Assembly (NCBI RefSeq): GCF_000802425.1
Contig: NZ_JRUD01000026.1
Span: 1 to 42,849 of the forward strand
Reading direction: 5' to 3'
DNA from: Pseudomonas flexibilis
GTDB taxonomy: Bacteria; Pseudomonadota; Gammaproteobacteria; Pseudomonadales; Pseudomonadaceae
Length of the DNA: 42,849 bases
The notes beneath the pieces are model-generated. The model did not search any database, was not told where the DNA came from, and saw only the letters and a list, made by a program, of their open reading frames with translations. Both the position numbers and the translations under genes were made by a program. Shown one piece after another: positions 1 to 8,340 of this stretch (its first letter is position 1; each line of letters begins with the position of its first letter).

Positions 1-21
1 GGCAACATAGAATCTCCCACC
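1..21. mobile_element. Terminal 21 bp of an IS110-family element (left contig end)
   Basis: The first 21 bases are the exact reverse complement of 42566..42586, which lies just outside the stop codon of an IS110-type transposase remnant at the other end. The match stops after base 21, so this is read as the outer edge of an IS copy that continues beyond the contig. The two copies point inward in inverted orientation. No coding sequence is visible here, as expected, because the transposase stop would lie about 33 bp inside the element. Confidence 0.7.
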
Positions 22-99
22 GGGTTCATCGTCGAGCGCCGGCGATTCCCGATCCCGTCGCTATGCTCTCTGGGTTCACAACCCCTCTGAGGAGAGCCC

Positions 100-618
100 A
101 TGAAGCCGAACATCACCCTGCTGGCCCTGCTGCTTGGCAGCGGCGCCGCCGTTGCCGATACCACCGTCACCCTGAACGCGGTCGATAGCCATGGCGTCGG
201 TCAGGCGCTGGGCGAGGTCACCATCACCACCACCGAATACGGCCTGGTGTTCACCCCCAACCTGCACGGGCTGCCCAGCGGGCTGCACGGGTTTCATGTG
301 CATCAGAATCCCAGCTGCGAACCGGCCGAGGTCAACGGCACCGCCACCGCGGCGGCAGCCGCCGGCGGGCATTACGACCCGCAGAACACCGGCAAGCACG
401 GCACGCCGTGGGGCGACGGCCACCTGGGGGACCTGCCGGCCCTGTATGTGGACGAGGAAGGCAACGCCCGCCAGCCGGTGCTGGCCCCGCGCCTGAAGAA
501 AGAAGAGGCGATCAAGGGCCGCTCGCTGATGGTGCACGCCGGCGGCGACAACCACGCCGATCATCCGCAGCCGCTGGGCGGCGGCGGAGCCCGGGTGGCC
601 TGTGGGGTGATTCAGTAG
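100..618 (+). CDS. sodC: Periplasmic Cu/Zn superoxide dismutase
   Basis: This 172-residue enzyme dismutates superoxide in the periplasm. A signal peptide covers residues 1-19 and cleaves after AVA. Metal ligands are in the expected places: H66 and H68 in HGFHVH (copper), H91 in GGHYDP (bridging), H100, H108 and D111 (zinc region), and H146 in VHAGGDNH (copper). C73 and C168 would form the conserved disulfide. The start has a GAGGAG ribosome site a few bases upstream. It lies directly beside the IS end and is not obviously co-transcribed with ccoG, since a perfect 10-bp hairpin follows it. The family call is secure; no regulatory site is evident upstream. Confidence 0.95.
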   Translation: MKPNITLLALLLGSGAAVADTTVTLNAVDSHGVGQALGEVTITTTEYGLVFTPNLHGLPSGLHGFHVHQNPSCEPAEVNGTATAAAAAGGHYDPQNTGKHGTPWGDGHLGDLPALYVDEEGNARQPVLAPRLKKEEAIKGRSLMVHAGGDNHADHPQPLGGGGARVACGVIQ

Positions 619-632
619 CAGCGGCGCTGCCG

Positions 633-657
633 CCGGCGGGACGCAAGGTCCCGCCGG
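633..657 (+). terminator. Stem-loop downstream of sodC
   Basis: A perfect 10-bp inverted repeat (CCGGCGGGAC / GTCCCGCCGG) with a 5-nt GCAAG loop starts 14 bp after the sodC stop. A short T run (673-678) lies 15 bp after the stem rather than directly against it, so this is a plausible but not classical terminator. Confidence 0.5.
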
Positions 658-757
658 CTCCATCTGATACGGTTTTTTATCAAAAACCTGAGCCTGTTTT
701 TAAACCAACCCGCCCCCGATCATTCCCGCAGCCCATTACGACTGTCGGGAACCTCCC

Positions 758-2158
758 ATGAACGAACGCATCCCTGCCCGGGTCATCGAGACCATCGACC
801 CCGGCAAGCCGGCTCGCCCGCTTGAAGGCGCCATCCACACCCGCAGCTTCACCGGCCGCTACCGCACGCTGCGCATGCTCGGCTCGGGGTTTCTGTTCCT
901 GCTGTTCTTCGGCACCGTCTGGCTGACCTGGAACGACCGCCAGGCCGTGCTCTGGGATCTGGCCAACCGCCAGTTCCACATCTTCGCCGCCACCTTCCTG
1001 CCGCAGGACTTCATCCTGCTGTCGGCGCTGCTGATCATTTGCGCGTTCGGCCTGTTCTTCATCACCGTGGCCGCCGGCCGGGTGTGGTGCGGCTACACCT
1101 GCCCGCAAAGCGTGTGGACCTGGGTGTTCATGTGGGTGGAAAAGGTCACCGAGGGCGACCGCAACCAGCGCATCAAGCTGGACGCGGCGCCCTGGTCATG
1201 GAATAAGCTGCGCAAGCGCGGCGCCAAGCACGGTCTGTGGCTGGGCATCAGCCTGGTCACCGGGCTGACCTTCGTCGGCTACTTCACGCCGATTCGCGGC
1301 CTGCTCCAGGACCTGCTTGAGCTGCGGCTGCTCGATGCCGGCGTGCTGTGGGTCGTCGGCTTCGCCGCCGCCACCTACCTGAATGCCGGCTGGCTGCGCG
1401 AGAAGGTCTGCCGCGACATGTGCCCCTACTCGCGCTTCCAGAGCGTGATGTTCGACCGCGATACCCTGCTGATCGCCTACGACAGCGCCCGTGGCGAGCC
1501 CCGCGGAGCGCGCCGCAAGGACAGCGAACCGCGCGCCGCCGGGCTGGGCGACTGCATCGACTGCACGCTGTGCGTGCAGGTCTGCCCCACCGGCATTGAT
1601 ATCCGTGACGGCCTGCAGCTGGAATGCATCGGCTGCGGCGCCTGCATCGACGCCTGCGACACCGTCATGGACAAGCTGGGCTATGCGCGCGGCCTGGTGC
1701 GCTACACCTCGGAACGCGAACTGGACGGCGGGCGCACCCGTTGGCTGCGTCCGCGCCTGGTCGGCTACGCCATTGCCCTGTCGGTGATGATCGCCCTGTT
1801 CATCTGGGCGCTGGCCGCGCGGCCGCTGCTGTCGCTGGACGTGACCCGCGACCGTGGCCTGTTCCGGGAAAACACCGAGGGGCAGATCGAGAACATCTAC
1901 CGTCTCAAGCTGATCAACAAGACCCAGAGCCCGGCCCGTTACCAGTTGGCGCTGGACGCCGGCGACGCGCTGCGCCTCAACGCGCCGGCCGAGTTCCGGC
2001 TGGCGGCCGGCGAGATCCTGGATATTCCGGTCAGCATCACCCGCGTCTCGGACCGGGGACAGGGCATGACCACGGAGATCCGCTTCGCGCTGCGCGACCT
2101 CGATCATCCCGAGCGCCGGGTCGACACGCCCTCCACCTTCATCGCACCGCAGCGCTGA
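758..2158 (+). CDS. ccoG: Cytochrome c oxidase accessory protein CcoG (RdxA/FixG family)
   Basis: This 466-residue membrane ferredoxin belongs to the CcoG/RdxA/FixG family, which acts in copper handling during assembly of cbb3-type cytochrome oxidase. An N-terminal membrane part carries the CGYTCPQ motif (about residue 110). Two ferredoxin-type clusters follow: CIDCTLCVQVCP near residue 267 and CIGCGACIDAC near 290. A further membrane helix (about 330-350) precedes a C-terminal Ig-like domain. Family members usually sit with ccoNOPQ, but no oxidase genes are present here, so this is an isolated copy. It is followed 53 bp later by a MocR regulator on the same strand. A possible half FNR site lies upstream but is too weak to call. 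Confidence 0.93.
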   Translation: MNERIPARVIETIDPGKPARPLEGAIHTRSFTGRYRTLRMLGSGFLFLLFFGTVWLTWNDRQAVLWDLANRQFHIFAATFLPQDFILLSALLIICAFGLFFITVAAGRVWCGYTCPQSVWTWVFMWVEKVTEGDRNQRIKLDAAPWSWNKLRKRGAKHGLWLGISLVTGLTFVGYFTPIRGLLQDLLELRLLDAGVLWVVGFAAATYLNAGWLREKVCRDMCPYSRFQSVMFDRDTLLIAYDSARGEPRGARRKDSEPRAAGLGDCIDCTLCVQVCPTGIDIRDGLQLECIGCGACIDACDTVMDKLGYARGLVRYTSERELDGGRTRWLRPRLVGYAIALSVMIALFIWALAARPLLSLDVTRDRGLFRENTEGQIENIYRLKLINKTQSPARYQLALDAGDALRLNAPAEFRLAAGEILDIPVSITRVSDRGQGMTTEIRFALRDLDHPERRVDTPSTFIAPQR

Positions 2159-2211
2159 CACCGCCGGCGGCCTGTTAGAGTGCCGCCGACCCAGCAACGG
2201 ATCAGGACCGC

Positions 2212-3615
2212 ATGAAGCGCTACGAAAAGTTCGCCGACGAGATCGCCGAACTCATCCACACCGGCGTGCTGGCCGCTGGCGCAAAGCTGCCCTCGGTGCG
2301 GCATGCCAGCCGCACCTACGGCGTCAGCCCGTCCACGGTGTTCCAGGCCTATTACCTGCTGGAGGACCGGGGCCTGATCCAGGCCCGGGCGCGCTCGGGC
2401 TATTACGTGCGCGAGCAGGGCCCGCTGCCGATGCCCGAGCCGGGGCCGCCGTCGGCGCAGGCCACCGAGGTCGGCGTCAGCGAACTGGTGTTCTCGGTGC
2501 TGGGCTCGCTCAAGGACCCGCACACGGTGCCGTTCGGCTCGGCCTTTCCCAGCCCCGACCTGTTCCCCCTGCCACGCCTGGCGCGCTCCATGGCCCACGC
2601 CCTGCGCCACCTGTCGCCCCACGAGGTGATTGCCGACATGACCGCCGGCAATGCCGACCTGCGCCGGCAGATCGCCCTGCGCTACATGGTGCATGGTGTG
2701 ATGTTGACGCTGGAGGAGCTGGTCATCACCAATGGCGCGCTGGAAGCCCTCAACCTGGCCCTGCAATGCGTCACCCAGCCGGGCGATCTGGTGGCCATCG
2801 AGTCGCCGACTTTCTATGCCTGCCTGCAGGTACTGGAACGCCTCCAGCTCAAGGCCGTGGAGATTCCCGTGCATCCGCGCACCGGCATCGATCTCGACCA
2901 GTTGGCCGAGCGCCTGGAGCGGATGCCGATCCGCGCCTGCTGGTTCATGAGCAGCCTGCAGAACCCGCTCGGCGCGAGCCTGGACGACGACAAGAAGCGC
3001 GCACTCTGCCAGTTGCTCAAGCGCCACCAGGTGCCGCTGATCGAGGACGATGTGTATGCCGAGCTGTACTACGGCAACCAGCCGCCCCGACCGGTGAAGA
3101 GTTTCGACGACGAGGGGCTGGTGCTGCATTGCAGCTCGTTCTCCAAGTGCCTGGCACCGGGTTACCGGGTCGGCTGGGTGGCGGCCGGGCGCTATGCCGA
3201 GCGCATCGCCAAGCTCAAGCTGATGACCACCCTGTCGCCGTCGGTTCCCGCCCAGGCGGCGATCGCCGATTACCTGCAGCATGGCGGCTACGACCGGCAT
3301 CTGCGGCGCCTGCGCCACGCGCTGGAAACGCAGCAGGGCGCGATGCTGGCCTCGGCGGCGCGGCACTTCCCGGCGGGCACGCGGGTCACCCAGCCCACCG
3401 GCGGCTACTTCCTGTGGTTCGAATTCCCCGAACAGGTCGACGCGCTCGTGCTGTTCAAACTGGCGCTGGCCCAGGGCATCAGCCTGGCGCCGGGGCCGAT
3501 CTTCTCCGCCAGCCAGGGCTTCGGCCACTGTGCCCGGCTCAACCACGGCCATCCGTGGAGCCCGGTCCATGAGCGGGCCATGGACGTGCTGGGGCGCATC
3601 CTGCACTCCTTCTGA
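2212..3615 (+). CDS. MocR/GabR-type regulator: GntR winged helix fused to aminotransferase
   Basis: This 467-residue protein has a GntR winged helix at residues 1-70 (KLPSVRHASRTYGVSPSTV region) fused to a fold-type I aminotransferase. The PLP-binding lysine is K312 in SSFSKCLAPGYRVGW. Relatives use the PLP domain to sense an amine or amino acid and control a divergent or adjacent gene, often in vitamin B6 or amino-acid metabolism. Nothing nearby reveals the target: ccoG is upstream on the same strand, and the chemoreceptor gene downstream is convergent with only 12 bp between the stops. The family is certain; the specific role is unknown. Confidence 0.9.
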   Translation: MKRYEKFADEIAELIHTGVLAAGAKLPSVRHASRTYGVSPSTVFQAYYLLEDRGLIQARARSGYYVREQGPLPMPEPGPPSAQATEVGVSELVFSVLGSLKDPHTVPFGSAFPSPDLFPLPRLARSMAHALRHLSPHEVIADMTAGNADLRRQIALRYMVHGVMLTLEELVITNGALEALNLALQCVTQPGDLVAIESPTFYACLQVLERLQLKAVEIPVHPRTGIDLDQLAERLERMPIRACWFMSSLQNPLGASLDDDKKRALCQLLKRHQVPLIEDDVYAELYYGNQPPRPVKSFDDEGLVLHCSSFSKCLAPGYRVGWVAAGRYAERIAKLKLMTTLSPSVPAQAAIADYLQHGGYDRHLRRLRHALETQQGAMLASAARHFPAGTRVTQPTGGYFLWFEFPEQVDALVLFKLALAQGISLAPGPIFSASQGFGHCARLNHGHPWSPVHERAMDVLGRILHSF

Positions 3616-3627
3616 CGGCGATGCCCC

Positions 3628-4716
3628 CTAGGCACCGTGCGCTTCGCGCTCCGCCACCAGCTGGTTGACGATGCGCATCACCTCGCGGTTGGCCTGCTCC
3701 ATGCCGCCCAGGTGCCGCAGGGCGTCCTCCAGGGCCTGGCGATCGTAGGCGGCCAGCGCGGCCCGGGCCTCGTCGTGCACGGCGGTGTGCGGTGCCTCGA
3801 TCTGCCGGAGCGCGCCCTCGCGGTCGCGACGATCCTCGGCGTAGTACCACTGGCCGAAGCGGCAGGCGTGCTCATCCGGCAGCTGCGGCGTGTCGGCGCC
3901 GTTGCCCAGCAGGTGGTTGTAGACGACGAACTTCAGTCCCAGCTCATCCAGGTTGGCGCGTTCGATGGCCGCGCGGCGGGCGGACGCCTCGATGCCCTGG
4001 CGCATGCGCAGCGCCAGCGCGTGCAGCCCGTGCATCGCCGTCACCGCCGCACCGGTGGTGTCGCTGAAGCCCCGGGCCTGGCGGCCCTGCGCCTCGATGC
4101 ACTGGTTGACCTCGTCGATATTGCTCTGCACCTCGCCGATGCGCGCGACGATTTCCTGGGTGGCCTGGGCGCTTTTTTCCGCGAGTTGGCGCACCTCGCC
4201 GGCCACCACGGCGAACCCCCGCCCGGCTTCGCCGGCGCGCGCCGCCTCGATGGCCGCGTTGAGGGCCAGCAGGTTGGTCTGCGCGGCGATGCCGGCGATC
4301 AGCTCGACGATGCGGTTGATCTCCCGGGAACGTCCGGTCAGTGCCTCCACCTGGCGAGCCGCCTCGTGCAGGCCGCTCTCCATGTCCGAGGCCCGGTCCT
4401 GCAGCACGTCGAACTGGCGCTGGTTGTCCAGCGCCGCCTCGGCGACCCGGTCGGCATCGCCGCGGTCACGCGCCAGTTGGCCGGCCAGGTAGTCGAAGGA
4501 GTCGCCGAGCGCCCCCAGCGAGTCACCGAAGCTGGACAGATGGCCGGCCAGGCCCTGCTGGAACGCCTGCCGGCGCTGCTGCTGCCGGGCGGCCTCGCGT
4601 GCCGCCGCCTGAGCCTCTTCCAGCGCCCGCACACGCTGCGCCAGCGCATCCCGCTCACCGCGCAGGCGGGTGCATTCATCCCGCCACTGGGCGGCTTCCC
4701 GCTTCCACTTGAACAT
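3628..4716 (-). CDS. Soluble methyl-accepting chemoreceptor with C-terminal CZB zinc-binding domain
   Basis: This 362-residue chemoreceptor has no membrane segment or signal peptide, so it should be cytoplasmic. Residues 1-60 are a charged coiled coil. The signalling hairpin lies near residues 135-190 with the core [20 protein letters not shown]. The C-terminus (about 262-350) is a chemoreceptor zinc-binding domain with the likely 3-His/1-Cys site H268, C285 (CRFGQWYY), H310 and H314. CZB proteins such as Helicobacter TlpD respond to zinc or oxidants through the cysteine. It starts 6 bp after the SDR stop, so it is the last gene of the nnrS-SDR-receptor operon. That suggests a taxis response tied to nitrogen oxides, which is inference. 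Confidence 0.9.
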   Translation of the reverse strand: MFKWKREAAQWRDECTRLRGERDALAQRVRALEEAQAAAREAARQQQRRQAFQQGLAGHLSSFGDSLGALGDSFDYLAGQLARDRGDADRVAEAALDNQRQFDVLQDRASDMESGLHEAARQVEALTGRSREINRIVELIAGIAAQTNLLALNAAIEAARAGEAGRGFAVVAGEVRQLAEKSAQATQEIVARIGEVQSNIDEVNQCIEAQGRQARGFSDTTGAAVTAMHGLHALALRMRQGIEASARRAAIERANLDELGLKFVVYNHLLGNGADTPQLPDEHACRFGQWYYAEDRRDREGALRQIEAPHTAVHDEARAALAAYDRQALEDALRHLGGMEQANREVMRIVNQLVAEREAHGA

Positions 4717-4722
4717 GCGTCA

Positions 4723-5466
4723 TCAACCCAGCGTATAGCCGTTGTCCACCACCCAGTCCTGGCCATAGACGCCACGGGCGCCTTCGCTGAGCTGGAACAC
4801 GATCACCCGCGCCACACTGGCGGCCTCGAGGAAATGGCCGGGCAACAGCCGGCGGCCGACCTGTTCGGCCAGGGCATCCAGCTCGTCGTCGTTGAGGCCC
4901 AGTTGCTCCCAGAAGCCGGTGGCGGTCGGCCCCGGCGACACCATGTTGATGCGTACCTGCAGGGGCGCGAACTCCTTCGCCAGGTTGCGCGCCTGGGCCA
5001 TCAGCGCGGCCTTGCCGGCGATGTGTCCGGCCAGCCCGGCGAAGGTGCAGCGCGACAGGAAGCTGCCGAGGAATACCACCGACGCTTGGGTCGCCAGTTG
5101 ATTGGCCAGCACCGCCAGGGTGTTCAGCGCGCCGGCGCCGTTCACGGCCCATTGGCGCTCCTGGGCGGCCAGGTCCAGCGCGCTGGCCAGTTCCACATGG
5201 CCCGCGCAGGGCACCAGGAAATCCACCGGCCCCAGGCTGGCCGCCCGTTGCGCCAGGCCTTGCAGATCTTCCTGGCTGGTCACGTCGCCCGGCTGCCAGA
5301 CGAGCTGGTCCGGGTAGACCGACAGCAGCTCGCCAAGGCCGCCCGGGGTGCGGGAAAACGCCAGCACCCGGGCACCGCCCTGCAGCAGCAACCGACAGAG
5401 GGCCAGGCCGATCCCGGAGCTGGCTCCGGTGATCACCGCCAGGCGATTCTCCAATTCGATCTTCAT
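4723..5466 (-). CDS. Short-chain dehydrogenase/reductase-like protein lacking the catalytic tyrosine
   Basis: This 247-residue Rossmann-fold protein has the TGASSGIG cofactor motif at residues 13-20, N109, and the PGPTATGF segment after the active site. The family's YxxxK reads HIAGK here: H148 replaces the tyrosine (codon CAC) while K152 is kept. The NNAG motif is also altered, to PCAG. The start was set at 5466 because GGGAGGTGGTG precedes that ATG; an upstream in-frame ATG has no good ribosome site. It lies between nnrS and the chemoreceptor gene. From memory, a 247-residue SDR next to a 396-residue NnrS homologue was described in the P. stutzeri denitrification cluster, matching both lengths. 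Substrate is unknown, and it may not be a classical dehydrogenase. Confidence 0.85.
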   Translation of the reverse strand: MKIELENRLAVITGASSGIGLALCRLLLQGGARVLAFSRTPGGLGELLSVYPDQLVWQPGDVTSQEDLQGLAQRAASLGPVDFLVPCAGHVELASALDLAAQERQWAVNGAGALNTLAVLANQLATQASVVFLGSFLSRCTFAGLAGHIAGKAALMAQARNLAKEFAPLQVRINMVSPGPTATGFWEQLGLNDDELDALAEQVGRRLLPGHFLEAASVARVIVFQLSEGARGVYGQDWVVDNGYTLG

Positions 5467-5555
5467 CACCACCTCCCGCTTCCGGTGCTGGCACCGGGGC
5501 TCGGTCAGGCCGCCCGCAGCGCGGGCGGCGAACAATCAGGAAAGAACCGGTCGAC

Positions 5556-6746
5556 TCAGCCGGGATGGCCGTCGACCCGCGTCTGACACAGCATCGGCGC
5601 GTACTGCCAGGCATAGATGCCGAAGGCCAGGGCCCAGCAGGCCGCCGCCAGCCACATGCCGTGCAGCGGCCAGGTCTGGGTGAGGAATACCCGTGCAACC
5701 GTGCCCAGGTTGAGCAGCATGAAACCGGCGGCCATGCCGGCCGGCGGCTGCAGCGGCCGCCCGGTGTGGCCGAGGGTGACCCGGGCGATCATCGCCAGGA
5801 TCAGGCCGGCCAGGGAGCCGACGGTGAAGGCGTGCAGCCAGGGGCTGGACAGCTGCAGCACGCCCAGGTGCCAGAGCCCCAGCCCCGCACAAGCCACCAC
5901 CAGCCAGAACATCGCCAGGTGCAGCGACCAGAGCAGCGGCACGCCCCAGATACCGGTGTCGTACCAGCGCGCCTGGCGCAGCAGGTGCCCGGCGGCCAGC
6001 GCCAGGAACAGCACGCCGATCAGCGCCTGCGGCTGCAGCGCCCAGCCGAAGGCATGCAGCACGCCGATCAGCGCGGTGCCGACCAGCAGCGACCAGTCCA
6101 GCCAGGGCCAGGCCTTGACCTGCTGGACGTGCCCGAGTCCGCGCTGGGTGAAGAAGGGAATCACCCGGCCGCCGATCAGCGTCATCAACGCGCCCACCAG
6201 CCACAGGCCGGCCATGCTGCCCTGGCGCTGCCAGGCGTCCTGGGCGTTGGCCAGCCCGGCCAGCGTGAGCGCATCGGCGGCGGCCAGCAGGCTGAGCACC
6301 ACCACGATGGGGTAGTTGCGCGTCTGCCGCACGGCCAGCAGCAAGCGGGCCATCTGCACGGCCAGGGCGACGAGGAACAGCAGGTCCAGGGGAATCAGTA
6401 CCACCAGCGGCAGGTTGAGCAGCCAGCCGAGGCGCCCGGCCAGCCAAATCAGCGCGATGACCGCCAGCGGCTTGCCGGACAGGCTCGGCTGGCCGGTCCA
6501 GGTCTGCACGGCGGTGAGCAGAAAGCCGGCGATGATGGCGGTGGCGAAGCCGAAGACCATCTCGTGACGGTGCCAGGCCAGCCAGCCGCCCGCCGGTTGC
6601 CAGTCGGGGATCAGGCCGCCCCAGGCCAGGATCCACAGGGGAACCGCAAACAGCGCGTAGACGCTGCCGGCGAGGAAGAACGGCCGGAAGGCCAAGCGCC
6701 AGATGGGCGGAATACTCAGCGCCTTGCGCCGATCGATGACTTGCAT
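5556..6746 (-). CDS. nnrS: NnrS family heme-copper membrane protein
   Basis: This 396-residue integral membrane protein has about twelve hydrophobic helices and recurring histidines at helix ends, as in the NnrS family. NnrS is a heme- and copper-containing inner-membrane protein induced by NO that lowers nitrosative stress; its exact reaction is not settled. It is the first gene of a leftward operon with an SDR (90 bp gap) and a CZB chemoreceptor. A TTGATTGCAATCAG box at 6950..6963, with a TAAAAA -10-like sequence spaced as in class II FNR-type promoters, predicts a transcript start near 6915 and a leader of about 170 nt. Confidence 0.92.
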   Translation of the reverse strand: MQVIDRRKALSIPPIWRLAFRPFFLAGSVYALFAVPLWILAWGGLIPDWQPAGGWLAWHRHEMVFGFATAIIAGFLLTAVQTWTGQPSLSGKPLAVIALIWLAGRLGWLLNLPLVVLIPLDLLFLVALAVQMARLLLAVRQTRNYPIVVVLSLLAAADALTLAGLANAQDAWQRQGSMAGLWLVGALMTLIGGRVIPFFTQRGLGHVQQVKAWPWLDWSLLVGTALIGVLHAFGWALQPQALIGVLFLALAAGHLLRQARWYDTGIWGVPLLWSLHLAMFWLVVACAGLGLWHLGVLQLSSPWLHAFTVGSLAGLILAMIARVTLGHTGRPLQPPAGMAAGFMLLNLGTVARVFLTQTWPLHGMWLAAACWALAFGIYAWQYAPMLCQTRVDGHPG

Positions 6747-6949
6747 GGCAGGCCTCCTGACAAGCTGTTGCGCCCGCTACCGCTAGCGACCGCGGGTCGG
6801 CACGAGGGCACGGCGCCAGGCGACAACCTGGCGAGCGTCCGTGCGCATAATCGAGCAGACCCAACGGTTCACTAAAGACGGGACTCACATGCCGCGCCGG
6901 AAACCGGTCGCGGTGACGTATTTTTACCGGGCGAGCGTATCGTTGCGAC

Positions 6950-6963
6950 TTGATTGCAATCAG
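6950..6963 (-). promoter_or_regulatory. FNR/DNR-type box for the nnrS operon
   Basis: TTGATTGCAATCAG matches TTGAT-N4-ATCAA at all positions but the last. Centred at 6956.5, it would activate leftward transcription from about 6915 if at -41.5. TAAAAA at 6926..6921 on the minus strand is correctly spaced as a -10 element. NnrS genes are known NO-regulator targets, which supports the reading. Confidence 0.65.
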
Positions 6964-7003
6964 CTTCGGAAAAAAGAAGGCAACTTGAGAGGCGCCGCAG
7001 GGC

Positions 7004-7585
7004 GTAGGGCGGACAACGTTGTTCTTGTCCGTCAAAAACGGTATCGGCGGGGTGCCAGGCGGCGGACAGGTGAAGCGTTGTCCGCCCTACGGGGCCGCAA
7101 GACATAGGGCGGACAACGTCGTTCTTGTCCGCCATCGGCGGGGTGCCAAGCGGCGGACAGGTGAAGCGTTGTCCGCCCTACGGGGACGCAAGACGTAGGG
7201 CGGACAACGTCGTTCTTGTCCGCCAGACAGCGGTATTGGCGGGGTGCCAGGCGGCGGACAGGTGAAGCGTTGTCCGCCCTACGGGGGCCGCAAGACGTAG
7301 CGGACAACGTCATTCTTGTCCGCCAGACAGCGGTATCGGCGGGGTGCCAAGCGGCGGACAGGTGAAGCGTTGTCCGCCCTACGGGGGGCCGCAGGGCGTA
7401 GGGCGGACAACGCCCTTCTTGTCCGCCAGACATGGTATCGGCGGGCGCCCGGGCGGCGGACAGGTGAAGCGTTGTCCGCCCTACGGTGCCGCAAGACGTA
7501 GGGCGGACAACGTCGTTCTTGTCCGCCAGACAGCGGTATCGACGGGGTGCCAGGCGGCGGACAGGTGAAGCGTTGTCCGCCCTAC
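7004..7585. repeat. Tandem array of six palindromic REP pairs (BIMEs) with GTAG heads
   Basis: Six units begin at about 7004, 7104, 7195, 7297, 7398 and 7498, a period of 91-102 bp. Each runs from a GTAGGGCGGACAA head to a TTGTCCGCCCTAC end and holds two hairpins: GGCGGACAA/TTGTCCGCC, and GGCGGACA/TGTCCGCC with loop GGTGAAGCGT. Units are joined by 13-16 bp spacers resembling GGGGCCGCAAGAC. Copies differ by point changes and small gaps (unit 2 starts ATAG, unit 4 lacks GG, unit 2 is about 10 bp short). Twelve REPs fill the gap between the nnrS leader and tatE. Inverted REPs with a GTAG tetranucleotide are typical substrates of RAYT transposases; no RAYT gene is in the window. Confidence 0.9.
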
Positions 7586-7740
7586 GAGGCGCTGCCTTCC
7601 TTGTCGTCCTTCAGCGACTTGCGAAAGCCGCCGATGGCCTCGCCCACGTCGGAGCCCAGGCTTTTCAGGCGCTTGGTGCCGAACAGCATGACCACGATCA
7701 ACAGGATGATCAGGAGCTGCCAGATGCTGATGCCAAACAT
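7582..7740 (-). CDS. tatE: TatA/TatE-type twin-arginine translocase subunit of the nos cluster
   Basis: This 52-residue protein has the TatA/E design: an N-terminal membrane helix ([20 protein letters not shown]), the FGxKxL-like hinge [12 protein letters not shown], an amphipathic helix and a charged tail. It would help export folded NosZ, which carries a twin-arginine signal. The start at 7740 follows a GAGGAATTCCCC ribosome site and lies 10 bp after the nosL stop; longer upstream reading is just the other frame of nosL. The TAG stop is the TAG of the GTAG head of the adjacent REP array, so the repeat begins within the last codons. A tatE at the end of nosRZDFYL is known in P. stutzeri. Confidence 0.9.
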   Translation of the reverse strand: MFGISIWQLLIILLIVVMLFGTKRLKSLGSDVGEAIGGFRKSLKDDKEGSAS

Positions 7741-7750
7741 GGGGAATTCC

Positions 7751-8308
7751 TCAGTGATGTTGCATGCCGTGGGACATGCCATGGGGCATGCCGTGCATGG
7801 TACCGGCCGCGTTTTGCAGCAGGGCCTGGTCGATGTCGGCGAAGCGCAGCACCTGGCCGCCCTGCTCGGCCGCGAACTGCTGGGCGGCATGCTCGTCGGC
7901 GAAGCTGGCCAGCGCGGCGCCCATTGCGCCCTGCAGGGTGCTGGCGACCACGAAGTAGGCCTGCCTGGCATCGATCAGGTGCTCGTCGGAAGGCTCATCC
8001 CAGCTGCCGTGCTGCATGTCGTGCACGTACAGGGTGAAGTTCTGGTGCTGGTTTTCCGGCTGCAAGTACCAGCCGAACATTTCCGCCACCGAGCAGAACT
8101 TGCGGGCCTGCTTGTCGGTGACCGCCTGCCCCTTGGGGCCGGGGTATTCCTCGATGATCATGCCGCACACGTGGCATTCGTCATCCGGGTGGAAAGCCAC
8201 CGGGTCGAAGGTCTTGGCAATTTCTTCCTCGCCGCCACAGGCGACCAGGCCGAAGCTCAGCACAGCGATGGACAGGGCGCGGGCGCCGCTCAGGTACAGG
8301 GACTTCAT
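7751..8308 (-). CDS. nosL: NosL copper-binding lipoprotein
   Basis: This 185-residue outer-membrane-type lipoprotein delivers Cu(I) for assembly of the NosZ CuZ site. The lipobox is LVAC with the lipidated C24. The conserved metal site is CHVCGM (C45, C48, M50). The C-terminus ends in a His/Met-rich tail, [15 protein letters not shown], which looks like an added copper-binding stretch. It lies 32 bp downstream of nosY and 10 bp upstream of tatE, so it is part of the same operon. Confidence 0.95.
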   Translation of the reverse strand: MKSLYLSGARALSIAVLSFGLVACGGEEEIAKTFDPVAFHPDDECHVCGMIIEEYPGPKGQAVTDKQARKFCSVAEMFGWYLQPENQHQNFTLYVHDMQHGSWDEPSDEHLIDARQAYFVVASTLQGAMGAALASFADEHAAQQFAAEQGGQVLRFADIDQALLQNAAGTMHGMPHGMSHGMQHH

Positions 8309-8340
8309 TCGGGACTCCTAGGGGCACTCAAAGAAACGGA

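Noticed and set aside
670-700. FNR-type site upstream of ccoG
   Set aside because: The reverse strand has TTGAT-AAAA but the second half is AACCG, not ATCAA, so only one half-site is present.
6841-7107. Small plus-strand ORF (88 codons) in the nnrS upstream region
   Set aside because: It runs from the nnrS leader into the repeat array, has no ribosome site, and covers the DNR box.
7004-7585. Possible CRISPR array
   Set aside because: The repeat unit is about 100 bp and palindromic, and the gaps between units are near-identical 13-16 bp linkers, not unique spacers. No cas genes are present.
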